Below, in pieces: positions 1 through 6,763 of a stretch of DNA of 11,142 bases (positions within the stretch are counted from its first letter, which is position 1; every line of letters starts with the position of its first letter). Source of the DNA: Dysgonamonadaceae bacterium (GTDB lineage: Bacteria > Bacteroidota > Bacteroidia > Bacteroidales > Azobacteroidaceae); the NCBI GenBank assembly GCA_031255425.1, contig JAIRSN010000223.1, forward strand, positions 1-11,142, in the 5' to 3' direction. The notes beneath the pieces were generated by a model. It was not told where the DNA came from. It saw nothing but the letters and a program-made list of their open reading frames with translations, and did no database searches. A program made the position numbers and the translations under genes.

Positions 1-38
1 GGAAACGTTCTGAAGAAGTTTTGGAACTTCCGGTTTCG
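1..38. repeat. Degenerate repeat flank with a 6-bp hairpin
   Basis: Positions 15-20 (GAAGTT) and 25-30 (AACTTC) are perfect inverted repeats around a TTGG loop. The AACTTC core recurs at 43-48, 85-90 and 127-132 in the tandem array that follows, so this stretch may be a diverged or truncated member of the same family. The window starts inside it, so the array may extend further left. No coding potential is visible. Confidence 0.4.
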
Positions 39-150
39 TAAAAACTTCCTGGGGACGTTTGCCAGGATACATAGAAAGCATAAAAACTTCCCTGGGGCGT
101 TTTCCAGGATACATGGAAAGCGCAAAAACTTCGCTGGGGCGTTTTCCAGG
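39..150. repeat. 42-bp tandem repeat, about 2.7 copies
   Basis: Three adjacent units start at 39, 81 and 123 with an exact 42-base period. Units 1 and 2 agree at about 36 of 42 positions. The third unit is cut off after 28 bases, of which 26 match unit 2. Every unit begins with (t/c)AAAAACTTC and contains a small inverted repeat, CTGG-N8/9-CCAG, that could fold as a hairpin. There are no unique spacers between units, so this is a tandem repeat and not a CRISPR array. Function is unknown; it could be a minisatellite or part of an interspersed repeat family. Confidence 0.8.
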
Positions 151-168
151 TTGCCCTGAAACGGCGTC

Positions 169-182
169 TGGCGGCGCCGCCA
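169..182. repeat. 14-bp perfect palindrome
   Basis: TGGCGGCGCCGCCA is identical to its own reverse complement. It abuts the first hairpin of the composite element that begins at 181, sharing the bases CA. It could be the outer edge of that repeat element or a protein-binding site; nothing in the sequence decides between these. Confidence 0.55.
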
Positions 183-194
183 ACCCGCAGGGTT

Positions 195-226
195 GAATAT
201 GAGTAACCCCGGGTGACAACCCGGGG
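195..226 (+). repeat. Left 32-bp arm of long inverted repeat
   Basis: This arm is the reverse complement of 323-354 at 30 of 32 positions. The two differences both fall in the loop of the type B hairpin (GACA here, GCAA in the other arm read on its complementary strand). The stems themselves are unchanged, as expected if base pairing is what is maintained. Confidence 0.85.
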
Positions 227-322
227 AGAACATGCCCCCCTACACCCGACCCCGCAGGGGTCGAATAACCGCGTATATTATTCAACCCGTTCCGGGTTGT
301 ATGGACAGGCGGGATTCCTCCG

Positions 323-354
323 CCCCGGGTTTGCACCCGGGGTTACTCATATTC
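323..354 (-). repeat. Right 32-bp arm of long inverted repeat
   Basis: Inverted partner of 195-226. It holds the second CCCCGGGT/ACCCGGGG hairpin (323-342) followed by the complement of the AATATGAGTAA spacer. Together the arms could form a long cruciform or RNA stem enclosing about 96 bases that themselves hold two more hairpins. Confidence 0.85.
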
Positions 355-370
355 GACCCTTTCAGGGTCG

Positions 371-534
371 TGTGGGGCGCAGGATGCCGTGTCTTATGCA
401 TCGCAAATGATAAAAGCGGCTGCGCCGCCGTTTCATTCTGTCCTCCGCTTCCGCGTAGCGCAAAAAACCTCCTTTTTCCACCTAATTTAATAACGCGCCT
501 CAAAAATTAAATGCCCTGTCCTGTTCCCTCCCTT
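371..534. other. Non-coding stretch without a recognised gene
   Basis: No credible coding region or RNA gene is visible between the hairpin cluster and the promoter at 535. Short open frames on either strand have low-complexity or arginine/proline-rich translations that simply read through the hairpins. The only structure seen is the imperfect stem-loop at 406-437. The base composition shifts from GC-rich near 360-465 to AT-rich after about 470, as expected on approach to a promoter. Confidence 0.5.
406..437 (-). terminator. Possible stem-loop terminator
   Basis: The core GCGGC-TGC-GCCGC (416-428) is a perfect 5-bp hairpin. Flanking AATGA (406-410) and TCATT (433-437) can pair around an internal loop. 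On the minus strand the hairpin is followed by TTTTATC, which looks like an intrinsic terminator tail. No leftward gene is present to need it, so it may equally be one more member of the hairpin repeats, with which it shares the GCA loop on the minus strand. Confidence 0.25.
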
Positions 535-565
535 TTTGCCTTATGCAATAAAAATCATACCTTTG
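535..565 (+). promoter_or_regulatory. Bacteroidota-type promoter of the esterase gene
   Basis: TTTG at 535-538 is followed by 19 bases and TACCTTTG at 558-565. This is an exact match to the -33 TTTG / -7 TAnnTTTG consensus of the Bacteroidota primary sigma factor with a normal spacer. Transcription would begin around 570-575, giving a leader of about 60 bases before the ATG at 633. The leader is AT-rich and lacks a Shine-Dalgarno site, as is usual in this phylum. Confidence 0.8.
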
Positions 566-632
566 CCTTGCCAAAAGCACACATAAATCCATATCCGTTG
601 AGGACAATCAATAATTTTCAACAAATAAATAA

Positions 633-1808
633 ATGAAAAAAACAGCTATTCCAGCCATTTTGCTGTTGACAGGCACAGCAATATTTGCGCAACAAGCCTT
701 GTGGGGCGGACAGGAGGTCGTATCGCCCGAAATTCACAACGACTACCGGGTCTCTTTCCGCTTAAATGCACCGCATGCCCTGAAAATCGAACTCACCGGC
801 GATTTCTTCCCGGCGGGGGAACAGCAGGACAGTCAGGGGACGGTCGAAATGACGAAAAACGCGCAGGGCGTCTGGGAATACACGACGCCCGAACCTTTGC
901 CGTCCGAACTTTACAGCTATTCGTTCCGCATCGACGGCGTGAAAGTGACCGATCCCGCCAATGTTCACCAGATACGGGACGTCGCCTCGGTCACCAGCAC
1001 CTTCCTTATCGGAGGCGGGCAGGCCGACCTTTACAAAGTCAATGCCGTTCCCCACGGCGCGGTCACCCGCTGCTGGTACGACAGTCCGGGATTGGAGATG
1101 AACCGCCGCTTAACCGTTTATACCCCTCCGGGATATGAATCCGGCGGGGCGGAATACCCCGTATTCTACCTGCTTCACGGCGCCGGCGGCGACGAAGAGG
1201 CTTGGATTGCGCTGGGCAGGACGTCGCAGATTCTGGACAACCTGATCGCGCTCGGCAGGGCGCAACCGATGATCGTGGTGATGGCGAACTGCAACGCCGG
1301 ACAGGAAGCCGCGCCGGGCGAATCGTCCGAAGGACTCGTCCGCCCCTCGTTCGCCGGAACAACCTTGATGGACGGGCGCTTCGAAGCGGCATTTCCCGAT
1401 ATAATCCGTTTCATCGAAAGCAATTACCGGGTGAAAAAAGACAAAGCCTGCCGTGCCATCGCCGGCCTTTCAATGGGCGGCTTCCGCTCGATGCATATTT
1501 CCAAGCAATACCCCGACCTGTTCGACTATGTCGGGCTGTTTTCCGCCGTTATCGAGCCGCGCGGCGAGGTGACGTCCGAAGTGTTTCAAAATACCGGTGA
1601 AAAACTGAAGGTGCAATTCGCCAAAAAACCGAAATGCTATTACATCGCGATCGGGAACACCGATTTCCTCTATCAGGCCAACGTCGATTTCCGGCGAAAA
1701 CTCGACGAAAATCAATACCCATACCTCTACTGCGAAACGGGAGAAGGGCATATCTGGAAAAATTGGCGAATCTATTTAACGAAGTTTGTACCGATGTTGT
1801 TTCAATAG
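633..1808 (+). CDS. Secreted CE1-like esterase with N-terminal CBM48-like domain
   Basis: A 391-residue alpha/beta-hydrolase of the esterase D / feruloyl esterase (CE1-like) type, predicted to hydrolyse ester bonds outside the cytoplasm, possibly on acylated polysaccharide. Residues 1-19 form a signal peptide (KK, hydrophobic core, IFA then QQ), with no lipobox Cys, so it should be periplasmic or released. Residues about 30-130 look like an early-set/CBM48-type beta-sandwich. The hydrolase domain follows from about 150: LLHGAGG (180-186) is the oxyanion region, GLSMG (278-282) carries nucleophile Ser280, Asp344 in GNTDFLY is the likely acid, and His373 in [10 protein letters not shown] the likely base, so the triad appears complete. 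It has its own promoter and no susC/susD or other polysaccharide-utilisation gene beside it. Substrate is not determined by the sequence; feruloyl, acetyl or another ester is possible. Confidence 0.87.
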   Translation: MKKTAIPAILLLTGTAIFAQQALWGGQEVVSPEIHNDYRVSFRLNAPHALKIELTGDFFPAGEQQDSQGTVEMTKNAQGVWEYTTPEPLPSELYSYSFRIDGVKVTDPANVHQIRDVASVTSTFLIGGGQADLYKVNAVPHGAVTRCWYDSPGLEMNRRLTVYTPPGYESGGAEYPVFYLLHGAGGDEEAWIALGRTSQILDNLIALGRAQPMIVVMANCNAGQEAAPGESSEGLVRPSFAGTTLMDGRFEAAFPDIIRFIESNYRVKKDKACRAIAGLSMGGFRSMHISKQYPDLFDYVGLFSAVIEPRGEVTSEVFQNTGEKLKVQFAKKPKCYYIAIGNTDFLYQANVDFRRKLDENQYPYLYCETGEGHIWKNWRIYLTKFVPMLFQ

Positions 1809-1830
1809 CAAACAAAGATTCGTACTTTTG
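1800..1830 (+). promoter_or_regulatory. Probable promoter of purD
   Basis: TACTTTTG at 1823-1830 matches the -7 consensus TAnnTTTG. TTTC at 1800-1803, with a 19-base spacer, is a one-mismatch -33 element that overlaps the last codons of the esterase gene. The start of transcription would fall within the 12-bp tandem repeat just downstream. The promoter lets purD be expressed separately from the esterase. Confidence 0.55.
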
Positions 1831-1850
1831 CACAAAAATTTGCACAAAAA
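1827..1850 (+). repeat. 12-bp perfect tandem duplication in the purD leader
   Basis: TTTGCACAAAAA occurs twice head to tail (1827-1838 and 1839-1850) and overlaps the end of the -7 box. The second copy ends 13 bases before the purD ATG, in a purine-rich A tract. It could be a repeated operator half, a duplicated promoter edge, or simple slippage. Confidence 0.7.
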
Positions 1851-1863
1851 AAAACAGAAAGCA

Positions 1864-3138
1864 ATGAATATTCTACTAACAGGATCCGGCGGAAGAGAAC
1901 ACGCGCTGGCATGGAAAATAAAACAAAGTCCGAAGACACAAAAACTGTACATCGCGCCCGGAAATGTCGGCACCGGGTCGCTCGGCACGAACGTACCCCT
2001 CGCGGCGACCGACTTCGAGGGACTGAAAACCTTTGTCCTGAATCATGCCATCGATATGGTTGTTGTGGGTCCGGAAGATCCTTTGGTCAAAGGGATTTAC
2101 GATTTTTTCCAAAAAGACCCCGCGCTGAAGCGCATCGCCGTTATCGGGCCGTCGCAACGGGGGGCGCAACTGGAAGGAAGCAAAGATTTTGCCAAGGCAT
2201 TTATGATGCGCCACCGTATTCCGACGGCAAAATACAAAAGCATAACCCGGGAGAATCTCCCGGAGGGGATCGCGTTCCTCCAAACCCTGGCGGCGCCTTA
2301 CGTCCTGAAAGCCGACGGATTAGCAGCCGGCAAGGGCGTATTGATTATCGACCGTCCGGAAGAAGCGGCGGAAGAGTTGCAGAACATGCTGAACGGCCGT
2401 TTTGGAGACGCCGGACGGACGGTGGTCATCGAAGAATTTCTTTCCGGCATCGAATGTTCGGTGTTCATCCTGACGGACGGACGGAACTACAAGATTCTTC
2501 CCGAAGCCAAAGATTATAAACGGATTGGCGAAGGCGATACCGGGCTGAACACCGGTGGCATGGGCGCTGTGAGTCCCGTCCCGTTTGCCGGGAAAGCGTT
2601 TATGAAAAAGGTAGAAGAACGCATCGTCATCCCCACAATCGAAGGATTGAAAAAGGAAGGCATTGACTACAAAGGCTTCATTTTCGCCGGGCTGATGAAT
2701 GTGAACGACGAGCCGGTGGTTATCGAATACAATTGCCGGATGGGCGATCCCGAGACAGAGGTTGTGATGCTCCGGATCGAATCGGATTTTGTAGACCTGC
2801 TGGAAGGGATAGCCTGCGGGAACATCTCGGAGAAGGAATTAATAATCAGCGAACGAAGTGCGGCGACCGTCATGCTGGTTTCCGGAGGGTATCCGGAGGA
2901 CTACGAAAAAGGGAAGCCGGTCACCGGACTGGAGGAGGTGAAGGGCAGCCTGCTGTTTCACGCCGGGACGGTAGCCGAAGGCGATGCCGTCGTCACCGGC
3001 GGCGGACGGGTCATCGCCGTCAGTTCGTACGGAAAGGACGCGAAGGAAGCCGTGAAACAATCGCTCGCAAATGCGGAACGGATTCATTTCGAAGGGAAAT
3101 ATTACCGCAAAGACATCGGCTCGGATCTATGGACCTGA
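1864..3138 (+). CDS. purD: Phosphoribosylamine--glycine ligase (GARS)
   Basis: Cytoplasmic ATP-grasp ligase of 424 residues that joins 5-phosphoribosylamine and glycine, with ATP hydrolysis, to give GAR in step 2 of de novo purine synthesis. Family length is about 420-430. The N-terminal GSGGREHAL (7-15) phosphate-binding motif, VVGPEDPL (67-74), the ATP-grasp segment [11 protein letters not shown] (149-159), LNTGGMGA (228-235) and the GARS signature RMGDPETE (292-299) are all present, followed by the usual C-terminal domain. The ATG at 1864 is chosen because the protein then begins [10 protein letters not shown], exactly at the family N-terminus. An in-frame ATG at 1786 would add 26 unrelated residues and lie inside the esterase gene and the promoter. 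The last 10 bases overlap the next gene. Confidence 0.96.
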   Translation: MNILLTGSGGREHALAWKIKQSPKTQKLYIAPGNVGTGSLGTNVPLAATDFEGLKTFVLNHAIDMVVVGPEDPLVKGIYDFFQKDPALKRIAVIGPSQRGAQLEGSKDFAKAFMMRHRIPTAKYKSITRENLPEGIAFLQTLAAPYVLKADGLAAGKGVLIIDRPEEAAEELQNMLNGRFGDAGRTVVIEEFLSGIECSVFILTDGRNYKILPEAKDYKRIGEGDTGLNTGGMGAVSPVPFAGKAFMKKVEERIVIPTIEGLKKEGIDYKGFIFAGLMNVNDEPVVIEYNCRMGDPETEVVMLRIESDFVDLLEGIACGNISEKELIISERSAATVMLVSGGYPEDYEKGKPVTGLEEVKGSLLFHAGTVAEGDAVVTGGGRVIAVSSYGKDAKEAVKQSLANAERIHFEGKYYRKDIGSDLWT

Positions 3139-4064
3139 AAAAAGCACATAAAAATTTTATCTACAGTCCGTTGTTGCTGGTTGTCGTGATCCTCTTTTTC
3201 ATTGCCGTGCGATTCGTCACCGGCGACTGGAAATCGCCGGTCTTCTGGAGTATCACAGTCATTCACATCGTCCTGGCGCTATTCCTTTTGCACCTCAACA
3301 CGACCTTTGTCTTTATCCGGAAGCGCACCCTGCTGCCGGCGTTTTTTTACCTCCTGTTTACGGGGACAAATCCCCTGTGTTTTTACAGCCTCGAAAGCGC
3401 TCTTTCGGCGCTGATCATCGCCCTTGCCTTTTTCTTTCTGTTCGCCACCCACCAGAAAGCGGACACACAGCTCTATGCGTTCGACATTTCGCTGTTACTG
3501 ACCGTGGGGAGTTTTATCTGGGGGCCGTTGCTTCTTTTCTTTCCGCTGTTCTGGTACGGGATGTACCTGTTCAAAAGCCTCAACCTCCGGACGTTCTTTG
3601 CCGGGGTCGCCGGCTTTCTGATGATTTACCTGTTCCTCTTTACCTGGAGTGTTTACCGGGACGATTTGAGCCTTTTTGTAAGAAGTTTCCCCCACCCGGT
3701 TGATTTCGGGAAACTGCAATTGGTCAATTTCAGCGTGAAAAAAGGGGTACTCTCCGGCTTTCTGGCGTTTCTCTTTATCCTTTCCGGGGTGAAAATCTTC
3801 GTGTCGGGAAGCATGGAAAAGATGAAAGCGGTGTCTGTTTTGGGTTACATGTATCTTTTTACGCTGCTTGTTTTCGCCGCCTTCGTTTTCCAGGACAAAT
3901 GGGAAAGCGAATGGTTGTCGGTACTGTATATTCCCGCGTCATTCCTGATGTCTTATTTTTTTACTTTTTCGCAGAAGAAATGGGTTACCCGGTTATTTTT
4001 CTTCACAATCGTATTTTTCGCCGGCATGCTTAGCTGGGAATACCTGCATGTATTAATCGGTTAA
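3129..4064 (+). CDS. Polytopic inner-membrane protein, DUF6427-like
   Basis: A 311-residue very hydrophobic protein with about nine or ten predicted membrane segments (roughly 13-31, 37-55, 68-80, 85-106, 118-148, 155-175, 206-224, 236-254, 262-280 and 286-305). No catalytic motif is recognised. The pattern of a NPLCFYSLE segment, a [15 protein letters not shown] segment and a following basic NLRTF loop recalls the DUF6427 family of uncharacterised Bacteroidota membrane proteins, but this is pattern recall only. The ATG at 3129 gives a normal membrane-protein N-terminus ([10 protein letters not shown]) and overlaps the purD stop by 10 bases, which implies translational coupling with purD. The longer open frame upstream merely shadows purD. 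Function unknown. Confidence 0.85.
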   Translation: MDLKKAHKNFIYSPLLLVVVILFFIAVRFVTGDWKSPVFWSITVIHIVLALFLLHLNTTFVFIRKRTLLPAFFYLLFTGTNPLCFYSLESALSALIIALAFFFLFATHQKADTQLYAFDISLLLTVGSFIWGPLLLFFPLFWYGMYLFKSLNLRTFFAGVAGFLMIYLFLFTWSVYRDDLSLFVRSFPHPVDFGKLQLVNFSVKKGVLSGFLAFLFILSGVKIFVSGSMEKMKAVSVLGYMYLFTLLVFAAFVFQDKWESEWLSVLYIPASFLMSYFFTFSQKKWVTRLFFFTIVFFAGMLSWEYLHVLIG

Positions 4065-4702
4065 CCCGGCTGCCCTTCCTCCGGTTCCTCCTGCCCCTCT
4101 TCATTATCCTCGCTTTCCTCCGCCGGTTTTTGCGGCCCGTATTTCCGGAACAGCACGGCACAGATTCCGCCGGCTATCCCGCCCGACAGGTGCCCTTCCC
4201 ACGAGATGCGCGGATCGACGATTTCGGCTATCGGGAACATATTCCATAAGGTGCTGCCATACAGGAAAACAACCAGCAACGATACTGCCATTAAGGGAAT
4301 GTATCTCCGGAATATCCCGCTGAAAAAGAGGAAGAAGGTCAACGCGAAAACCAGGCCGCTCGCTCCGATATGCCACGATTCCCGCCCGATAAGCCATGTC
4401 AGAAAGCCGGATAGAAGCCATACGGACGGAACAACCGCAAACCCGATTTCGTTATAGAAATAAAATAAACACCACCCTAAAATCAGGAGTGGAACTGTGT
4501 TGGAAAACAAATGCTTCAGGTTGGAATGGATAAAAGGTTCGGTGAGGATTCCCCGCAACCCGGAAAGCGCCCGCGGAAATATTCCCCAGTGCCGCCAATC
4601 CATTCCCAATCCATGTTCCAGCAGGAAAGTCAGCCAAAAAAGGAGGATTAATAACGTTGGGAATAGCAAGGCGTAACGTATTTTTTTTACTTCCATTTTC
4701 AT
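4061..4702 (-). CDS. Rhomboid-family intramembrane serine protease
   Basis: A 213-residue six-helix-type membrane protein that should cleave transmembrane segments of other proteins within the bilayer. Rhomboid signatures are present: H59, H64 and N68 in HSNLKHLFSN (the HxxxxHxxxN pattern of GlpG), the nucleophile Ser115 in GASG (113-116), and catalytic His171 in SWEGHLSGG. The catalytic dyad Ser115/His171 is therefore intact. The C-terminus after about residue 192 is a short tail rich in Glu, Asp, Pro and Gly. The ATG at 4702 is preferred; a second ATG lies at 4696. A TTG at 4735 lies upstream of the likely -7 box, so it would not be transcribed. The gene converges on the membrane protein gene, and the two stop codons share TTAA at 4061-4064. 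Substrate unknown. Confidence 0.9.
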   Translation of the reverse strand: MKMEVKKIRYALLFPTLLILLFWLTFLLEHGLGMDWRHWGIFPRALSGLRGILTEPFIHSNLKHLFSNTVPLLILGWCLFYFYNEIGFAVVPSVWLLSGFLTWLIGRESWHIGASGLVFALTFFLFFSGIFRRYIPLMAVSLLVVFLYGSTLWNMFPIAEIVDPRISWEGHLSGGIAGGICAVLFRKYGPQKPAEESEDNEEGQEEPEEGQPG

Positions 4703-4722
4703 GGTTTGCCGTTTTGACTCCG

Positions 4723-4730
4723 CAAATTTA
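4723..4730 (-). promoter_or_regulatory. -7 promoter element of the rhomboid gene
   Basis: Read on the minus strand this is TAAATTTG, a perfect TAnnTTTG box 20 bases before the ATG at 4702. No good TTTG -33 element is found at the expected 19-21 base distance, so the promoter is partial or weak. It supports translation starting at 4702 (or 4696) and not at the TTG upstream. Confidence 0.5.
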
Positions 4731-4759
4731 GTCAAAAATCGAAAAAATGTGTTTTATTT

Positions 4760-4791
4760 TTTGCGTAATATAATAATTTGTTGTACTTTTC
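4760..4791 (+). promoter_or_regulatory. Promoter of the glycogen operon
   Basis: TTTG at 4760-4763, a 20-base spacer, and TACTTTTC at 4784-4791 match the Bacteroidota -33/-7 promoter with a single mismatch at the last base of the -7 box. The gap to the ATG at 4820 is AT-rich. AAAAGGA at 4812-4818 ends one base before the ATG, too close to act as a normal Shine-Dalgarno site. It is the only clear promoter seen before the five plus-strand genes that follow, so it probably drives them all. Confidence 0.7.
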
Positions 4792-4819
4792 GTCTTTCAA
4801 AATGTAAAAATAAAAGGAT

Positions 4820-6763
4820 ATGGGATACCTAAAATTTGACAAAACGCTTCTTATAAATTTGGAAGAATCTTTGAAAAGGGAAATTTTGAGAACCAACCGG
4901 GGAGGCGCCTATCATTCCAGCACCATTGTAGATTGTAATACCCGTAAGTACCACGGACTGTTGGTTTGTCCTGTTCCTCAACTGGATGCCGACAACCACG
5001 TGCTGTTGTCTTCGCTGGATGAAACGGTTATCCAGCACGGGGCGGAGTTTAACCTGGGGGTGCATCAGTATGCCAACTACCACTTCAGCCCGAACGGGCA
5101 CAAATACGTCCGCCAATTCGAATTTGAAAAGATTCCGAGGACCATCTACCGCGTGGGCGGCGTTATTCTTGCCAAGGAAAAGGTGCTGACCGCTTTTGAA
5201 AACCGGATCCTGATCAAATATACCTTGCTGGACGCCCATTCGCCTACCACCCTGCGTTTCCGTCCTTTCCTGGCGTTCCGGAATGTGAACAGCCTGACGT
5301 ATTCCAATCCGGCAGCCAACCTGTCGTATTCGGAAGTGGAAAACGGAATCAAAATCCGGATGTATGAGGGCTATCCCGACTTGCACATGCAGTTCAACAA
5401 GCCCGCCGGGTTCGTTTACCAGCCCGACTGGTACAAAGACATCGAATATTCCAAAGAACAGGAGCGGGGTTTCCCTTTCAAAGAAGACCTCTACGTGCCC
5501 GGTTATTTTGAAATGGAAATCAAGAAAGGCGAGGCAATCTATTTCTCCGGCGGCGATACGTTTATCGACCCCGCGTTGATTGCCGGAAAGTACGAAGAGG
5601 AATCCCAGACGCGCACCCCGCGGACGAGCTTTTACAACTGCCTGAAAAACTCGGCGCAACAGTTCTACCACCGCCCTGCGGAAAACGACGCCTACCTGAT
5701 TGCCGGTTATCCGTGGTTTAAGGTGCGGGCGAGGGACCTGTTCCTTTCCATGCCGGGATGTTCGCTGGCGATCGACGATCCGGTCCGCTTTGAGAAACTG
5801 ATGGACACCGCCGTGCCCGCCATCCGCCGTTTTATGGAAGACGGCCGCCCGGATGCCGTGATTCAGGAGATTGAGCTGCCGGACATCTTTCTTTGGGCAA
5901 TCTGGTCGTTGCAGCAATACGCCAAAGCGACCACCGCTACACAGTGCAACGAACGCTACGGCGGCCTGATCCGGGAAATCATCGACTATGTAAGCCAGAA
6001 CCGGCACCCGAACCTGGTGCTCGAAAGCAACGGGCTGCTCTATTCGGAAGGCAGAAACAAGGCGATAACCTGGATGAATTCCGCGATAGACGGCAAACCC
6101 ATTGTGCCGCGTTCGGGATACATTGTCGAGTTCAATGCGCTGTGGTATAATGCGCTGAAATTTGCCGCGGAACTCGCCGCGCTCCAGGGCGAAGAACCGC
6201 GGGTGAAGCTGCTGGAAGACGCCGCCGCCCGAACCGCCGCGTCTTTCATCGAAACCTTTGTGAACGGCTACGGCTATCTGTACGACCATGTAGACGGGAA
6301 CTATATCGACTGGAGCGTCCGTCCGAACATGCTGCTGGCTGTTTCGTTCGATTATTCCCCGCTCAACAGAAGCCAGAAGCGGGTTGTCCTGAATATTATC
6401 ACCAAAGAACTGCTGACGCCCAAAGGAATCCGGTCGCTGAGCCCCAAGAGCGAAGGATACCGGCCGTATTACAGCGGACCGCAATCCGAACGCGACCTGG
6501 CGTACCACCAGGGGACGGTCTGGCCCTGGCTGCTGGGTTTCTACCTGGAGGCGTACCTGCGATTGTATCAATATAGCGGGATTTCTTTCGCAGAAAGAAT
6601 GTTGATCGGCATGGAAGAAGAAATGAATACGCATTGCATCAGTTCCCTTTCCGAGCTATTCGACGGCAATCCCCCTTTCCAGAGCCGGGGGGCGATCTCT
6701 TTCGCCATGAATGTATCGGCTATTTTGCGAGTGTTGAAACTGATAGAAAGTTACGAACAATGA
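4820..6763 (+). CDS. Glycogen debranching enzyme (GH133 amylo-alpha-1,6-glucosidase)
   Basis: A 647-residue cytoplasmic enzyme expected to remove alpha-1,6-linked branch stubs from glycogen. The N-terminal GDE_N-type beta domain (about 20-245) has the typical EILRTNRGG and NTRKYHGLL (40-48) segments. The C-terminal (alpha/alpha)6 GDE_C domain (about 275-640) has AGYPWFKVRARDLFLSMPG (295-313, the conserved GYPWF...RD...SLPG region), GYIVEFNALWYNAL (433-446), VRPNMLLAVS (500-509) and YHQGTVWPWLLG (562-573). Length fits the bacterial/archaeal-type debranching enzymes. There is no signal peptide. The ATG at 4820 gives the expected N-terminus (MGYLKFDK). Its TGA overlaps the next gene's ATG (ATGA, 6760-6763). 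Individual catalytic carboxylates were not assigned with certainty. Confidence 0.93.
   Translation: MGYLKFDKTLLINLEESLKREILRTNRGGAYHSSTIVDCNTRKYHGLLVCPVPQLDADNHVLLSSLDETVIQHGAEFNLGVHQYANYHFSPNGHKYVRQFEFEKIPRTIYRVGGVILAKEKVLTAFENRILIKYTLLDAHSPTTLRFRPFLAFRNVNSLTYSNPAANLSYSEVENGIKIRMYEGYPDLHMQFNKPAGFVYQPDWYKDIEYSKEQERGFPFKEDLYVPGYFEMEIKKGEAIYFSGGDTFIDPALIAGKYEEESQTRTPRTSFYNCLKNSAQQFYHRPAENDAYLIAGYPWFKVRARDLFLSMPGCSLAIDDPVRFEKLMDTAVPAIRRFMEDGRPDAVIQEIELPDIFLWAIWSLQQYAKATTATQCNERYGGLIREIIDYVSQNRHPNLVLESNGLLYSEGRNKAITWMNSAIDGKPIVPRSGYIVEFNALWYNALKFAAELAALQGEEPRVKLLEDAAARTAASFIETFVNGYGYLYDHVDGNYIDWSVRPNMLLAVSFDYSPLNRSQKRVVLNIITKELLTPKGIRSLSPKSEGYRPYYSGPQSERDLAYHQGTVWPWLLGFYLEAYLRLYQYSGISFAERMLIGMEEEMNTHCISSLSELFDGNPPFQSRGAISFAMNVSAILRVLKLIESYEQ

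Larger units (their letters stand above)
181..370. repeat. Composite nested palindrome of six hairpins (REP/BIME-like)
   Basis: Six perfect stem-loops lie in mirror order around about position 274. Type A hairpins have 6-7 bp stems and 3-base loops: 181-195 (CAACCC-GCA-GGGTTG), 247-263 (CGACCCC-GCA-GGGGTCG), 283-299 (CAACCCG-TTC-CGGGTTG) and 354-370 (CGACCCT-TTC-AGGGTCG). Type B hairpins have the 8-bp stem CCCCGGGT/ACCCGGGG and a 4-base loop: 207-226 and 323-342. The order is A-B-A-centre-A-B-A. The two outer A+B units are inverted copies that share an 11-base spacer (AATATGAGTAA, 196-206, and its complement 343-353). The design resembles bacterial interspersed REP/BIME elements. No transposase is in view. 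I believe similar GC-rich hairpin repeats are scattered through Bacteroidota genomes, but that is recall. Confidence 0.8.

Noticed and set aside
39..150. CRISPR array
   Set aside because: The units are contiguous with a 42-base period and there are no unique spacers; no cas gene is in view.
169..370. Integron attC sites or a transposon end
   Set aside because: No integrase or transposase gene, no attC core sites and no target-site duplication could be identified. Multiple small hairpins fit a REP/BIME-like repeat better.
213..510. Short open frames across the hairpin cluster (213-410, 232-510 and 282-503 on the minus strand)
   Set aside because: They read directly through the palindromes on both strands, with Pro/Gly/Arg-rich translations dictated by the repeats. 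Such frames are typical spurious predictions over interspersed repeats.
1786..1863. Extended N-terminus of PurD from the ATG at 1786
   Set aside because: It would overlap the esterase gene and span the promoter. The added residues do not resemble PurD, while the ATG at 1864 starts exactly at the conserved N-terminus.
1809..1863. Purine riboswitch upstream of purD
   Set aside because: The gap is only 55 bases, A-rich and without a three-helix fold, so it is too short for a known purine aptamer.
4703..4735. TTG start of the rhomboid gene at 4735
   Set aside because: It lies upstream of the TAAATTTG promoter box at 4723-4730, so it would fall outside the transcript. ATG codons at 4702 and 4696 are available.
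4829..6634. 601-codon open frame on the minus strand opposite the GH133 gene
   Set aside because: Its codons are exactly in register with the sense codons, so it stays open only because the GH133 gene rarely uses TTA, CTA and TCA. The translation is Arg/His/Gln/Val-rich with no recognisable domain, whereas the sense frame is a clear enzyme.
6634..6759. Extended glycosyltransferase start at 6634
   Set aside because: The extra 42 residues only shadow the 3' end of the debranching gene in another frame; the ATG at 6760 gives the family N-terminus.
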